Source: Paracoccus shandongensis
GTDB lineage: Bacteria; Pseudomonadota; Alphaproteobacteria; Rhodobacterales; Rhodobacteraceae
NCBI RefSeq assembly: GCF_017315735.1
Contig: NZ_JAFLRK010000012.1
Location: 1 to 64,000 of the forward strand
DNA: 64,000 bases
Direction of reading: 5' to 3'
A program made the translations under genes and the position numbers. The number at the start of each line of letters is the position of its first letter. Position 1 is the first letter of the stretch. Shown here piece after piece: positions 16,158-25,621 of the stretch. The notes beneath the pieces were generated by a model. That model saw nothing but the letters and a program-made list of their open reading frames with translations. It was not told the origin of the DNA and ran no database searches.

Positions 16158-17087
16158 ATGACCAGACTGATCGCGACCACCGCCCTGTGCCTGTCCCTTG
16201 CCGCCCCCGCCCTGGCCGAAACCCGGATCGGCGTCACCATGACCTCGTTCGACAACCCGTTCCTGACGATCCTGCTGAACGGCATCCGGGCCGAGGCCGA
16301 GCGCACCGAGGGCGTCACCCTGTCGGTCGAGGATGCGCAACTGGACGTGGCCAAGCAGTTGAACCAAGTCCAGAACTTCGTGGCGAACGGCGTGGACGCG
16401 ATCATCGTGAACGCTGTGGACGGGGACTCCACGGCGGCGATCACCGCCGCTGCGACCGGGGCGGGAATCCCGCTGATCTATGTGAACCACCCCCCGGCCG
16501 AACTGGACACCGGGATGCCCGCAGGCACCGCCTATGTCGGCTCCGAGGAAACCGATGCGGGCAACCTGGAGGCCGCCGCCGTCTGTGAAGCCTTGAAGGG
16601 GCGTGAAAACCCCAAGGCGGTGATCCTGATGGGGCCGCTGGAAAACCACGCCGCCCTGGTGCGCACGCAGATGGTCGAGGACGCCTTCGCCAAGCCCGAT
16701 TGCCAGGTGGAAATCGTCGAAAAGCAGGTCGCCAACTGGAACCGCGTGCAGGCGCAGGATCTGGTCACGTCCTGGATGACGGCGGGGCTGGAATTCGACG
16801 CCATCGTCGCCAACAACGACGAAATGGCCATCGGCGCGGCGCAGGCCCTGGCCGCCACCACCGGCAAGGGCGACATCGTCATCGCCGGCATCGACGCCAC
16901 CGCCGACGGGCTGGCCGCGATGGAGGCGGGGCAGATGGACGTGACCGTCTATCAGAACGCCACGGGCCAGGGCGAACAGGCCGTGCGCGCCGCCGTCGCC
17001 GCCGCCAACGGCGAGAAGGTCGAACCCGAACACTGGATCCCCTTCGAGCCCGTCACGCCCGCCAATATGGCCGATTACCGGAAGTAA
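16158..17087 (+). CDS. Inositol/sugar ABC transporter substrate-binding protein 2
   Basis: 309 aa, a clear paralogue of binding protein 1 encoded before the shared ATPase and permease. Signal peptide MTRLIATTALCLSLAAPALA, then ETRIGVTMTSFDNPFLTILL. Parallel motifs are GVDAIIVNAVDGDSTA, PLIYVNHPP, VANNDEMAIGAAQAL and GIDATADGLAAMEAG. The two differ in ligand-site neighbours (NREP versus NHPP; NPVDTD versus NAVDGD), suggesting different or stereoisomeric ligands. An in-frame ATG three codons upstream (16149) is an alternative start. A strong hairpin follows the stop. Confidence 0.9.
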   Translation: MTRLIATTALCLSLAAPALAETRIGVTMTSFDNPFLTILLNGIRAEAERTEGVTLSVEDAQLDVAKQLNQVQNFVANGVDAIIVNAVDGDSTAAITAAATGAGIPLIYVNHPPAELDTGMPAGTAYVGSEETDAGNLEAAAVCEALKGRENPKAVILMGPLENHAALVRTQMVEDAFAKPDCQVEIVEKQVANWNRVQAQDLVTSWMTAGLEFDAIVANNDEMAIGAAQALAATTGKGDIVIAGIDATADGLAAMEAGQMDVTVYQNATGQGEQAVRAAVAAANGEKVEPEHWIPFEPVTPANMADYRK

Positions 17088-17095
17088 GCGGTGCC

Positions 17096-17134
17096 GCCGG
17101 GCGGGACGCTTCCTCCCCGTCCCGCCCGGCTTTT
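17096..17134 (+). terminator. Strong hairpin with short T run after binding protein 2
   Basis: 13-bp perfect stem GCCGGGCGGGACG/CGTCCCGCCCGGC (17096-17108 with 17118-17130), 9-base loop, then TTTT. It looks like an intrinsic terminator inside the operon; partial read-through would set lower levels for the enzymes than for the transporter. Confidence 0.65.
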
Positions 17135-17155
17135 CAGACAGGACAGGACCACCCC

Positions 17156-18055
17156 ATGCGCATTGCCATCGACCCCTTCATGCACCGCCACCTGCCGCTG
17201 GAGGCAATTCCCGCCAAGGTCAAGGAGCTTGGCTATGACTGGATCGAGCTGTCCCCGCGCGGCGATTTCCTGGAATGGTTCAAGGCGCCGCGCGTCTTTC
17301 CCGACCGGATCGCGTCGCTGAAAAAGGCGCTGAAGGACGCCGATGTCGGCATCGCCAGCCTGCTGCCTATGTATCGCTGGGCCAGCAACGACGAAACCGA
17401 ACGGCAAGCCGCCGTCAAGCACTGGAAGCGCGCCATCGAGATCGCGGTCGAACTGGGCGTGGACACCATGAACAGCGAATTCGGCCGCGGCCCGCATCCC
17501 GACAAGGGATCCTGCTATTGCTGCCATACCGGGTCCATGATCGAGGCCTGCGAGGACGCCTGGTGGCGCAGCATGGAGGAACTGGTCCCGGTGCTGGAAC
17601 GCGAGGGCATCCAGCTGAATATCGAGCCGCATCCCGAGGACTGGTGCGAGACGATCCAGCCCGCGCTGGACATCATCCGCACGGTGAACTCGAAGAACGT
17701 GCGCTTCCTTTATTGCGCGCCGCACACCTTCTATTTCGGCGACGACACCCGCGCCATGCTGCGCGAGGCCGCCGACGTGCTGGCCCATGTCCATGTGGGC
17801 GACACCTTCAACCACAAGGCGTCCTCGGGCCTGCGCTATATCCTGAACCCGCCGGGCACGCAGGCCCGCGTCCACCAGCACCTCAACATCGGCCAGGGCG
17901 AAGTGCCTTGGGACGAGTTCTTCGGCACGCTGGCGGAAATCGGCTTCGACGGCATCATGACCGCCTGCGTCTTTGCCTGGGAAGACAAGGCCGACCAGTC
18001 CGGGCGCTTCATGCGCCAGGAAATGCAGAAATACATCGACCAGTATTGGAAGTGA
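17156..18055 (+). CDS. Sugar phosphate isomerase/epimerase (TIM barrel)
   Basis: 299 aa. [20 protein letters not shown] and [20 protein letters not shown] give the first strands. NIEPHPEDW supplies a metal-binding Glu and His, [14 protein letters not shown] a His, and [16 protein letters not shown] an HVGD loop typical of this superfamily. Two cysteines in GSCYCCHTG are unusual. Similar genes accompany inositol dehydrogenases in Rhizobiales and Rhodobacterales; they are assumed to isomerise keto-inositols. It follows the hairpin at 17096-17134 and lies nine bases ahead of iolG. Confidence 0.85.
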   Translation: MRIAIDPFMHRHLPLEAIPAKVKELGYDWIELSPRGDFLEWFKAPRVFPDRIASLKKALKDADVGIASLLPMYRWASNDETERQAAVKHWKRAIEIAVELGVDTMNSEFGRGPHPDKGSCYCCHTGSMIEACEDAWWRSMEELVPVLEREGIQLNIEPHPEDWCETIQPALDIIRTVNSKNVRFLYCAPHTFYFGDDTRAMLREAADVLAHVHVGDTFNHKASSGLRYILNPPGTQARVHQHLNIGQGEVPWDEFFGTLAEIGFDGIMTACVFAWEDKADQSGRFMRQEMQKYIDQYWK

Positions 18056-18063
18056 GACACGAC

Positions 18064-19080
18064 ATGACCGTCAGAATTGGTGTCATCGGCACCGGAGCCA
18101 TCGGCCGCGACCATGCCCGCCGCATCAACCAGGTGCTGCAAGGCGGCACCATCACCGCGCTGTCCGACGTGAACCGCGCTTCGGCCGAAGCGGTCAAGGC
18201 CGACATCGCCCCCGATGCGACGGTCTTTGCAACGGGCGAGGAGTTGATTGCCTCGGATCAGGTCGATGCCGTGCTGGTCACGTCCTGGGGCGCGACGCAT
18301 GAACAATATGTCCTGACCGCCATCGCCGCCGGAAAGCCCTGCTTCTGCGAAAAGCCCCTGGCCACGACCGCCGAGGGCGCCAAGCGCATCGTCGATGCCG
18401 AGGTTGCTCACGGCAAGCGCCTGGTCCAGGTCGGCTTCATGCGCCGTTACGACGAAGGCTATGTCGCGCTGAAGCAGGTCGTGAACGGCCAGATCGGCGC
18501 GCCGATCATGGTCCATGCCGCACACCGCAACCCGACCGTGCCGGAAGCCTATACCACTCCCATGGCGATCCACGACACGCTGATCCACGAGATCGACGTG
18601 TTCCGCTGGCTGCTGGACGACGATTACGTCTCGGCCCGCGTGACCTTCCCGCGCTCGGCGGCCCGCAGCCATGCGAAGCTGCGCGATCCGCAGATCGTGA
18701 CGCTGGTGACGGCCAAGGGCACGGTCATCAACACCGAGATCTTCGTGAACTGCCACTACGGCTATGACATCCAGTGCGAGGTTGTGGGCGAGGATGGCGT
18801 GGCCCGCCTGCCCGAACCCATGGCCATCCAGATGCGCCTGAATGCCACCTTGCAGAACCCGATCCTGACCGACTGGAAGGACCGCTTCGTCGCTTCCTAT
18901 GACGTGGAATTGCAGGACTTCCTGAAGGCTGCGGCGCAGGGCACGGCCTCCGGCCCGACCTCCTGGGACGGCTACATGGCCGCCGTCGCGTCCGACGCCT
19001 GCGTCCAGGCGCAGGAAGCCGAGGGCGAGTCCGTCGCCATCACCTATCCCGACCGTCCCACCCTTTACGCCCAAGGCTGA
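18064..19080 (+). CDS. iolG: Inositol 2-dehydrogenase
   Basis: 338 aa, NAD-dependent oxidation of myo-inositol to 2-keto-myo-inositol (scyllo-inosose), the first step of the Iol pathway. The Rossmann motif is [26 protein letters not shown] contains the catalytic Lys, and [20 protein letters not shown] contains the Asp and His that complete the K-D-H active site. Length and motifs match IolG/IdhA closely. It is in the operon between two TIM-barrel isomerases. Confidence 0.93.
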   Translation: MTVRIGVIGTGAIGRDHARRINQVLQGGTITALSDVNRASAEAVKADIAPDATVFATGEELIASDQVDAVLVTSWGATHEQYVLTAIAAGKPCFCEKPLATTAEGAKRIVDAEVAHGKRLVQVGFMRRYDEGYVALKQVVNGQIGAPIMVHAAHRNPTVPEAYTTPMAIHDTLIHEIDVFRWLLDDDYVSARVTFPRSAARSHAKLRDPQIVTLVTAKGTVINTEIFVNCHYGYDIQCEVVGEDGVARLPEPMAIQMRLNATLQNPILTDWKDRFVASYDVELQDFLKAAAQGTASGPTSWDGYMAAVASDACVQAQEAEGESVAITYPDRPTLYAQG

Positions 19081-19085
19081 TCCCC

Positions 19086-19871
19086 ATGCGCTTTGCCCTG
19101 AACCACATCGCCGCCCCTAGGCTGTCGCTGCCCGACTTCTTCGCCGCCGCCCGCGAGCTTGGCGTGACCGAGGTCGAGATCCGCAACGACCTGCCCGACG
19201 TGCTGTCCACCTGGGATCCCGCCCAGGTGAAGGCCGAGGCCGAGAAGGCCGGCGTCACGGTCGTCTCGATCAACGCGCTCTATCCCTTCAACGTCTGGGC
19301 GGGCGACCTGCCCGCGCGGGCCGAGGCGATGGCCGATTATGCCGCCGCCTGCGGGGCCAGGGCGCTGGTCATGTGCCCCCTGAACGACGGCACGCCGGTC
19401 GATTTCGACAGCCTGGTGGGCGCGCTGACGGCCATGAAGACGATCCTCGACACGCGCGGGCTGACCGGGCTGGTGGAACCCCTGGGCTTTCCGGTTTCAT
19501 CCCTGCGCACCAAGGCCGAGGCGATCCGCGCCATCCAGGCGGCAGGGGGGATCGGCACCTACAAGCTGGTCCACGACACCTTCCACCACCATCTGGCGGG
19601 CGAGACCGGGTTCTTCCCGGACTGGACCGGCCTTGCCCATATCTCGGGCGTGACCGACGCGGAGGTGGCGGTGGACGACATGCTGGACGCCCATCGTGTG
19701 CTGGTGGACGGCGCCGACCGTCTGGAAAACCTGCCCCAGATCCGGGCGCTGCTGGACGCGGGCTATGACGGCCCCTTCAGCTTCGAGCCCTTCGCCCCCC
19801 AGGTTCACGACGCCGCCGACCCCAAGGGCGCGCTGAAGACCAGCATGGCCTTCGTTTCCGCGCAAGCCTGA
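19086..19871 (+). CDS. IolI-like TIM-barrel isomerase
   Basis: 261 aa. MRFALNHIAAPRLSLPDFFA and LGVTEVEIRNDLPDVL open the barrel; ALVMCPLNDG, GLVEPLGFP (Glu ligand), KLVHDTFHHHL (Asp/His ligands), LAHISGVTD (His) and FSFEPFAPQVHD (Glu) follow in the order seen in IolI and related proteins. B. subtilis IolI interconverts 2-keto-myo-inositol and 1-keto-D-chiro-inositol, which would let the pathway accept chiro-inositol. The start is five bases after the iolG stop, consistent with coupling. I avoid the gene symbol because several near-identical folds occur in this operon. Confidence 0.82.
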   Translation: MRFALNHIAAPRLSLPDFFAAARELGVTEVEIRNDLPDVLSTWDPAQVKAEAEKAGVTVVSINALYPFNVWAGDLPARAEAMADYAAACGARALVMCPLNDGTPVDFDSLVGALTAMKTILDTRGLTGLVEPLGFPVSSLRTKAEAIRAIQAAGGIGTYKLVHDTFHHHLAGETGFFPDWTGLAHISGVTDAEVAVDDMLDAHRVLVDGADRLENLPQIRALLDAGYDGPFSFEPFAPQVHDAADPKGALKTSMAFVSAQA

Positions 19872-19893
19872 CCCCCAGACAAGGACCGATCCC

Positions 19894-21816
19894 ATGAGCA
19901 AATCCCTTGACCTGATCACCATCGGCCGCGCGGGCGTGGACCTTTACGGCGCGCAGGTTGGCGGGCGGCTGGAGGACATGGGGTCGTTCCGCAAGTATAT
20001 CGGCGGAAGCCCCACCAACATCGCCTGCGGCACGGCGCGGTTGGGGCTGCGGTCCGGGCTGATCACGCGGGTGGGCGACGAGCACATGGGCCGCTTCATC
20101 CGCGAGCAGCTTGTGCGCGAGGGCGTCGATGTGCGGGGCGTCGCGACCGACCCCGACCGGCTGACGGCGCTGGTGATCCTGGGGATCCGCGACCAGGACC
20201 AGTTCCCGCTGATCTTCTATCGCAGCGACTGCGCGGACATGGCGCTCTGCGAGGACGACATTGATGAAGGGCTGATCGCCGAAGCCCGCGCGGTGCTGGC
20301 GACCGGCACGCATCTGTCGCATCCGCGCACGGAGGCGGCGGTGATCAAGGCGCTGCGGCTGGCGTGCAAGCATGGGGCGCGGACGGCGCTGGATATCGAC
20401 TATCGCCCGAACCTGTGGGGGCTGGCGGGGCACGGGGCGGGGGAAAGCCGCTTCGTGGAAAGCGCCGCCGTGACGGCCCGGCTGCAGGCCACGCTGCCGC
20501 TGTTCGACCTGATCGTGGGCACCGAGGAGGAGTTCCACATTGCCGGCGGCTCGACCGACACGGTCGCGGCGTTGCGGGCGGTGCGCGCAATCACGCCTGC
20601 CACGCTGGTCTGCAAGCGCGGGGCGGCGGGCGCGGTGGCCTTCACCGGCGCGATCCCCGACAGCCTGGATCAGGGCGAGGCCGGACCAGGCTTTCCCATC
20701 GAGGTCTTCAACGTCCTGGGCGCGGGGGACGGGTTCTTTTCCGGGCTGATGAAGGGCTGGCTGGATGGCGAGCCCTGGCCCAAGGCCCTCGAATACGCCA
20801 ATGCCTGCGGCGCCCTGGCCGTCAGTCGCCACGGCTGCACGCCCGCCTATCCCAGCCTTGCGGAACTTGAATTCTTCCTGCGGCGCGGCGTGGTGCGGCC
20901 CGACCTGCGCAACGACGCGGAACTGGAGCAGGTCCACTGGGCCACCAACCGCCAGCGGCGCACCGGGGGCGACTGGTCCACCATGCGGGTCTTCGCCTTC
21001 GACCACCGGATGCAGCTGGAACAGATGCCGGGCTATACGCTGGACAAGGGCGGGGCGTTCAAGGAACTGTGCCTGAAGGCCGCGTTGCAGGTTCAGGGCG
21101 GCAAGTCCGGCTACGGCATCCTCTGCGACAACCGCATCGGGCGGGACGCGCTGCACGCGGCATCCGGCACGGGTCTGTGGATCGGGCGGCCCGCCGAATG
21201 GCCCGGATCGCGGCCCTTGCAGCTTGAACCGGACCTGGGCCTCGACTGCGGCGGGCTTGAGGGATGGGCGCGCGAGAACGTGGTCAAGGTGCTGTGCTTC
21301 TGCCACCCGAACGACGATGCGGCCATGCGGGCCGGGCAGGAGGAGACGGTGAAGCGGCTGTTCCAGGCTGCGCGGCGCAACGATCTGGAGTTCCTGCTGG
21401 AGATCATCCCCTCGAAGGTCGGCCCCGTGGACAACGAGACGACGGCCACCCTGATCCGGCAGTTCTATGCGGCAGGGGTGTATCCCGACTGGTGGAAGCT
21501 GGAGCCCATGACCTCGCCGGTGGCCTGGCGCAAGGCCATCGCCGCCATCGAGGAGAACGACCCCCACACCCGCGGCATCGTGGTCCTGGGCCTGGACGCG
21601 CCCGAGGCGGAGCTGGCGGAAAGCTTCGCGGTGGCGGCATCCTTCCCGCTGGTGCGGGGATTCGCGGTCGGGCGCACGATCTTCGGCGCGGTGGCCTGCG
21701 CCTGGCTGGACGGCGACCTGACCGACGCCGAGGCGGTCGAGGAGATGGCGCGCCGTTACAGCCGGCTCTGCGGCATCTGGGACAAGGCGCGGGCCAGCGC
21801 GCGGGTGGCGGCATGA
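19894..21816 (+). CDS. iolC: 5-dehydro-2-deoxygluconokinase fused to DUF2090 (aldolase-like) domain
   Basis: 640 aa. Residues 1-330 are a PfkB-family kinase: GRAGVDLYGAQVG, IGGSPTNIACGTARLG and the catalytic GAGDGFFSGLMKG. It phosphorylates 2-deoxy-5-keto-gluconate. Residues about 340-640 form a DUF2090 domain (VFAFDHRMQLEQM, ILCDNRIGRDAL, CFCHPNDDAAM, EIIPSKVGPVDNETTA, VLGLDAPEAELAESF), related to class I TIM-barrel aldolases and thought to cleave the phosphorylated product (IolJ role). The fusion is usual in proteobacteria and explains the absence of a separate iolJ. Its stop lies 41 bases before the iolD start. Confidence 0.93.
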   Translation: MSKSLDLITIGRAGVDLYGAQVGGRLEDMGSFRKYIGGSPTNIACGTARLGLRSGLITRVGDEHMGRFIREQLVREGVDVRGVATDPDRLTALVILGIRDQDQFPLIFYRSDCADMALCEDDIDEGLIAEARAVLATGTHLSHPRTEAAVIKALRLACKHGARTALDIDYRPNLWGLAGHGAGESRFVESAAVTARLQATLPLFDLIVGTEEEFHIAGGSTDTVAALRAVRAITPATLVCKRGAAGAVAFTGAIPDSLDQGEAGPGFPIEVFNVLGAGDGFFSGLMKGWLDGEPWPKALEYANACGALAVSRHGCTPAYPSLAELEFFLRRGVVRPDLRNDAELEQVHWATNRQRRTGGDWSTMRVFAFDHRMQLEQMPGYTLDKGGAFKELCLKAALQVQGGKSGYGILCDNRIGRDALHAASGTGLWIGRPAEWPGSRPLQLEPDLGLDCGGLEGWARENVVKVLCFCHPNDDAAMRAGQEETVKRLFQAARRNDLEFLLEIIPSKVGPVDNETTATLIRQFYAAGVYPDWWKLEPMTSPVAWRKAIAAIEENDPHTRGIVVLGLDAPEAELAESFAVAASFPLVRGFAVGRTIFGAVACAWLDGDLTDAEAVEEMARRYSRLCGIWDKARASARVAA

Positions 21817-21857
21817 ACCGGCCCCTGACGCTGACCGAACAGGCAGGAGAGGCAAGG

Positions 21858-23687
21858 ATGAGCGGAACGATCAGGCTGACCGCGGCGCAGGCGATGGTGC
21901 GCTGGCTGTCGGTGCAGATGACCGAGGACGGCGAGCGGTTCATCGAGGGATGCTGGGCCATCTTCGGCCACGGCAACGTGGCGGGCATCGGCGAGGCGCT
22001 GCACGGGATCGGCGACGCCTTCCCGACCTGGCGGGGCCAGAACGAACAGACCATGGCGCACGCGGCCATCGCCTTCGCCAAGGCATCGAGGCGCCGCCGC
22101 GCCCATGCGGTGACAAGCTCCATCGGGCCGGGGGCCACGAACATGGTGACGGCGGCGGCGCTGGCGCATGTGAACCGTTTGCCTGTGCTGCTGATCGCGG
22201 GCGATGTCTTTGCCAGCCGCCGCCCCGATCCGGTGCTGCAACAGGTCGAGGATTTCGATGACGGCACGGTCAGCGCCAACGACTGCTTCCGCCCGGTGGT
22301 GCGCTATTTCGACCGCATCCAGCGCCCCGAGCAACTGCTGACCGCGCTGCCCCGCGCGCTGCGGGTGATGACCGATCCGGCGAACTGCGGGCCGGTGTGC
22401 CTGGCCTTCTGCCAGGACACCCAGGCGGAAGCATACGACTGGCCCGAGGCGTTCTTTGAACCGAAGGTCTGGCGCATCCGCCGCCCCGAACCCGATGCGG
22501 GGGAACTGGCCCGGGTGGCGGATCTGATCCGCGCCGCCCGGCGCCCCGCGATCGTCGCGGGGGGCGGGGTGATCTATTCCGGGGCCGAGGCCACGCTGTC
22601 GGCCTTTGCCACCCGCCACGGCATCCCGGTGGCCGAGACGCAGGCGGGCAAGTCGGCCCTGGCGCAGGCGGACCCGATGAACCTGGGCGCCTCGGGCGTG
22701 GACGGATCGGCGGCGGCGAACGCCGTGCTGCGGGATGCGGATCTGGTGATCGGGGTCGGCACGCGGTTGCAGGACTTCACCACCGGCTCGCGGACCCTGT
22801 TCGCGGCAGGGGCGAAGCTGGTGTCGATCAACGTCCACGGCTATGACGCGGCCAAGCACGGGGCAGAGCCCCTGGTGTCTGACGCCCGCGTGGCGCTGGA
22901 AAAGCTGACGGCCATGCTGGGCGATCACAAGGCGGCTTTCGATCCCGCCCCGCGCGCCGCCTGGCTGGCCGCCGTCGATGCCCATTGCGCCGCGCCCGGC
23001 GACAGCAACGACCTGCCCTCTGATGCCCAGGTGATCGGCGCGGTGCAGCGTGCAGCACCCCAGGCCATTGCCATGTGCGCGGCAGGCACCATGCCCGGCG
23101 CGCTGAAGCTGCTGTGGCAGCCCGCGCAGGGCGGATACCACATGGAATACGGCTATTCCTGCATGGGCTACGAAGTCGCGGGCGCGATGGGGATCAAGCT
23201 GGCCTGCCCCGACCGCGAGGTGATCTGCTTCGTGGGCGACGGCAGCTACATGATGGCGAACTCGGAACTGGCGACGGCGGTGATGCGGCGGGTGCCCTTT
23301 ACCGTGGTGCTGACCGACAACCGGGGTTACGGCTGCATCAACCGCCTGCAGCAGGTCTGCGGCGGCGTGCCCTTCAACAACCTGTATGAAGATTGCAACG
23401 TGGCCGACCAGCCGCGCATCGACTATGTGGCCCATGCGGGGTCCATGGGCGCGCACGCGGTCAAGGCCGGGGGTATCGCCGATCTGGAAGCGCAGATCGC
23501 CGCCGCTCGGGGGCGAAGCGTCCCCACGGTGATCGTCATCGACACCACCGCCAAGGACGGCCCGGGTTTCGGCGATGCTGGCCACTGGTGGGACGTGGCC
23601 GTGCCCGCCGTGGGCGGCACGAACCGCCTGCGCGAGGCCTATAGGACATACTTGGAAAACGCCGCCCGCGCGCGGCTGGTGAACTGA
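21858..23687 (+). CDS. iolD: 3D-(3,5/4)-trihydroxycyclohexane-1,2-dione hydrolase
   Basis: 609-aa thiamine diphosphate enzyme that opens the inositol ring. N-terminal IRLTAAQAMVRWL; SSIGPGATNMVTAA and GDVFASRRPDPVLQQVE are IolD-specific. The ThDP/Mg motif begins GDGSYMMANSEL (about residue 460) and ends DNRGYGCINRLQ. The C-terminal part has IDTTAKDGPGFGDAGHWWDV. I place the start at ATG 21858, preceded by AGGAGAGGCAAGG; an ATG at 21813 that overlaps the iolC stop as ATGA would add 15 residues. Confidence 0.94.
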   Translation: MSGTIRLTAAQAMVRWLSVQMTEDGERFIEGCWAIFGHGNVAGIGEALHGIGDAFPTWRGQNEQTMAHAAIAFAKASRRRRAHAVTSSIGPGATNMVTAAALAHVNRLPVLLIAGDVFASRRPDPVLQQVEDFDDGTVSANDCFRPVVRYFDRIQRPEQLLTALPRALRVMTDPANCGPVCLAFCQDTQAEAYDWPEAFFEPKVWRIRRPEPDAGELARVADLIRAARRPAIVAGGGVIYSGAEATLSAFATRHGIPVAETQAGKSALAQADPMNLGASGVDGSAAANAVLRDADLVIGVGTRLQDFTTGSRTLFAAGAKLVSINVHGYDAAKHGAEPLVSDARVALEKLTAMLGDHKAAFDPAPRAAWLAAVDAHCAAPGDSNDLPSDAQVIGAVQRAAPQAIAMCAAGTMPGALKLLWQPAQGGYHMEYGYSCMGYEVAGAMGIKLACPDREVICFVGDGSYMMANSELATAVMRRVPFTVVLTDNRGYGCINRLQQVCGGVPFNNLYEDCNVADQPRIDYVAHAGSMGAHAVKAGGIADLEAQIAAARGRSVPTVIVIDTTAKDGPGFGDAGHWWDVAVPAVGGTNRLREAYRTYLENAARARLVN

Positions 23688-23699
23688 AGGGATGCACCC

Positions 23700-24611
23700 A
23701 TGATCCGCTATGGCACCAACCCGATCGCCTGGGCCAACGACGACGACCAGACCATCGGCGCCCATATCCCGACCGAGCAGATCCTGCACGAGGCGGGCCG
23801 GGTGATCGGCTTTGACGGCATCGAGAACGGCCACCGCTGGCCCCACGACCCGCAGGCCTTGAAGGCGCTGCTGGGGCAGTATGGCCTGGCCTTCATCTCG
23901 GGCTGGTATTCGACCAACCTGCTGGTGGGCAGCGTCGAGGACGAGATCGCCGCCGTCCAGCCGCATCTGGCCAAGCTGAAGGCCAATGGCTGCGCGGTCT
24001 GCATCGTCTGCGAATGTTCCAACACCGTGCATGGCGATCCCGATGTGCCGGTGAACGACCGTCCGCGCCTGACGGCGGAGGAGATGGCCGCGTTCGGCGC
24101 CAAGGTCGAGGCCTTCGCGGCATACCTGGCCTCGCAGGGCATCACGCTGGCCTATCACCACCACATGGGCACGGTTGTGGAAAGCCCCGAGGAGATCGAC
24201 GCCTTCATGGCCGCGACTGGCCCCGCCACGCATCTGCTGTTCGACGCGGGCCATTGCGCCTTCGGTGGCGGCGATCCGGTCGCGGTCTTGCGCCGCCACG
24301 CCGCCCGCGTCGCGCATTTCCACGCCAAGAACATCCGCCGGGACATCACGCAGCGGGTGCGGGCCGAGAACCTGTCCTTCCTGCAAGGCGTGCTGGCCGG
24401 GGCCTTCACCGTGCCGGGCGACCCGGAAGGGGCCATCGACTTCGTGCCGCTGCTGCGTATCCTTGCAGATGTGGGCTATGACGGCTGGCTGGTGATCGAG
24501 GCCGAGCAGGATCCCGCGCTGCGCAACCCGCTGGAATACCAGTCCATGGGGTTGAAGGCGCTGAAGGCCGCCGCAGCCGAGGCGGGACTGGACCGGGCGG
24601 CGGCCGCCTGA
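23700..24611 (+). CDS. iolE: Inosose dehydratase
   Basis: 303-aa TIM-barrel enzyme that dehydrates 2-keto-myo-inositol to the trihydroxycyclohexane dione used by IolD. Characteristic motifs are [40 protein letters not shown] (metal ligands), [26 protein letters not shown] and [12 protein letters not shown] (Glu ligand). It follows iolD by 12 bases. The order iolC-iolD-iolE-iolB is the common proteobacterial one. Confidence 0.94.
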   Translation: MIRYGTNPIAWANDDDQTIGAHIPTEQILHEAGRVIGFDGIENGHRWPHDPQALKALLGQYGLAFISGWYSTNLLVGSVEDEIAAVQPHLAKLKANGCAVCIVCECSNTVHGDPDVPVNDRPRLTAEEMAAFGAKVEAFAAYLASQGITLAYHHHMGTVVESPEEIDAFMAATGPATHLLFDAGHCAFGGGDPVAVLRRHAARVAHFHAKNIRRDITQRVRAENLSFLQGVLAGAFTVPGDPEGAIDFVPLLRILADVGYDGWLVIEAEQDPALRNPLEYQSMGLKALKAAAAEAGLDRAAAA

Positions 24612-24623
24612 CGGCGGCGAAGG

Positions 24624-24644
24624 CCGGGGGTTTCACACCCCCGG
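24624..24644 (+). promoter_or_regulatory. Hairpin between iolE and iolB
   Basis: CCGGGGGT-TTCAC-ACCCCCGG, 8-bp perfect stem, followed by a second C-rich block and GGGATATTT. It resembles GC-rich motifs found after genes in Rhodobacterales. It could lower iolB expression relative to iolE. Confidence 0.5.
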
Positions 24645-24685
24645 ACCCCCGTGGGATATTTAACGTCCAAAGCAGGAGCCGCCCG

Positions 24686-25492
24686 ATGAGCCATCTTCTT
24701 CGCAGACCCTTCGGCACCCATGGCAAGGTGCACCAGATCACGCCCCAGTCGGCGGGCTGGCGCTATGTCGGCTTTTCGCTCTACCGGCTGCGCGCGGGCG
24801 AGACGGCGGCGGAAGCGACCGGTGGGACAGAGGCGATGCTGGTGATGGTCGAGGGCAAGGCCCGCATCGAGGCGGCAGGCCAGGACTGGGGCACCCTGGG
24901 CGAACGCATGGATGTCTTCGAGAAGACCCCGCCGCATTGCCTCTATGTCCCGAACGGCCAGGACTGGCGCGCCGAGGCCGCAACCGACTGCACCATCGCC
25001 GTCTGCACCGCACCGGGCAGGGGCGGCCATGGGGCGCGCCGGATCGGCCCGGACGGCATCACGCTGACACAGCGGGGCAAGGGCCCCAACACCCGCTGGA
25101 TCAACAACATCGCAATGGAGGCCGAGGATGTCTGCGACAGCCTGCTGGTGACCGAGGTCTTCACGCCGGCGGGCAACTGGTCCTCCTACCCCTCCCACCG
25201 CCATGACGAGGACGACTTCCCCCGCATCACCTATCTGGAGGAAACCTATTACCACCGCCTGAACCCCAAGGATGGCTGGGCCGTCCAGCGCGTCTATACC
25301 GACGACGGGTCGCTGGACGAAACCATGGCCGTGCGCGACGGCGACGTGGTGCTGGTGCCGCGCGGCCACCATCCCTGCGGCGCGCCCCACGGGTTCGAGC
25401 TTTACTACCTCAACGTCATGGCAGGGCCGCGCAGGGCTTGGCGCTTCGTCCCCGCGCCCGAGGTCGAAAGCGTGATCGAAAGGGACGGATAA
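24686..25492 (+). CDS. iolB: 5-deoxy-glucuronate isomerase
   Basis: 268-aa bicupin isomerase converting 5-deoxy-glucuronate into 2-deoxy-5-keto-gluconate for IolC. Motifs: GWRYVGFSLYRLRAGE at the N-terminus, SSYPSHRHDEDDFPR (His/Glu metal site), YLEETYYHRLNPKDGWAVQR, VLVPRGHHPCGAPHGFELYY. Length matches the family. Start at ATG 24686 behind AGGAGCCGCC. Last gene of the inositol cluster, 74 bases after iolE and separated from it by a hairpin. Confidence 0.94.
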   Translation: MSHLLRRPFGTHGKVHQITPQSAGWRYVGFSLYRLRAGETAAEATGGTEAMLVMVEGKARIEAAGQDWGTLGERMDVFEKTPPHCLYVPNGQDWRAEAATDCTIAVCTAPGRGGHGARRIGPDGITLTQRGKGPNTRWINNIAMEAEDVCDSLLVTEVFTPAGNWSSYPSHRHDEDDFPRITYLEETYYHRLNPKDGWAVQRVYTDDGSLDETMAVRDGDVVLVPRGHHPCGAPHGFELYYLNVMAGPRRAWRFVPAPEVESVIERDG

Positions 25493-25621
25493 GGACGCGG
25501 AACTCGCCTTCCCGGAGCCTGCAGCGGCACGATCTTCGTCGGGAAGACCCCGATACGGCACCAAATGGCGAGGGCCCCCGGGCATACTGGCCGCGAATGC
25601 GCCACAGCAGGGGGGGTCGGG

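Noticed and set aside
16158..17087. Binding protein 2 as an assembly duplication of binding protein 1
   Set aside because: The two differ throughout in protein sequence and signal peptide, so they are diverged paralogues.
19777..21855. A 692-codon open frame opposite iolC
   Set aside because: Antisense shadow of the kinase gene in GC-rich sequence.
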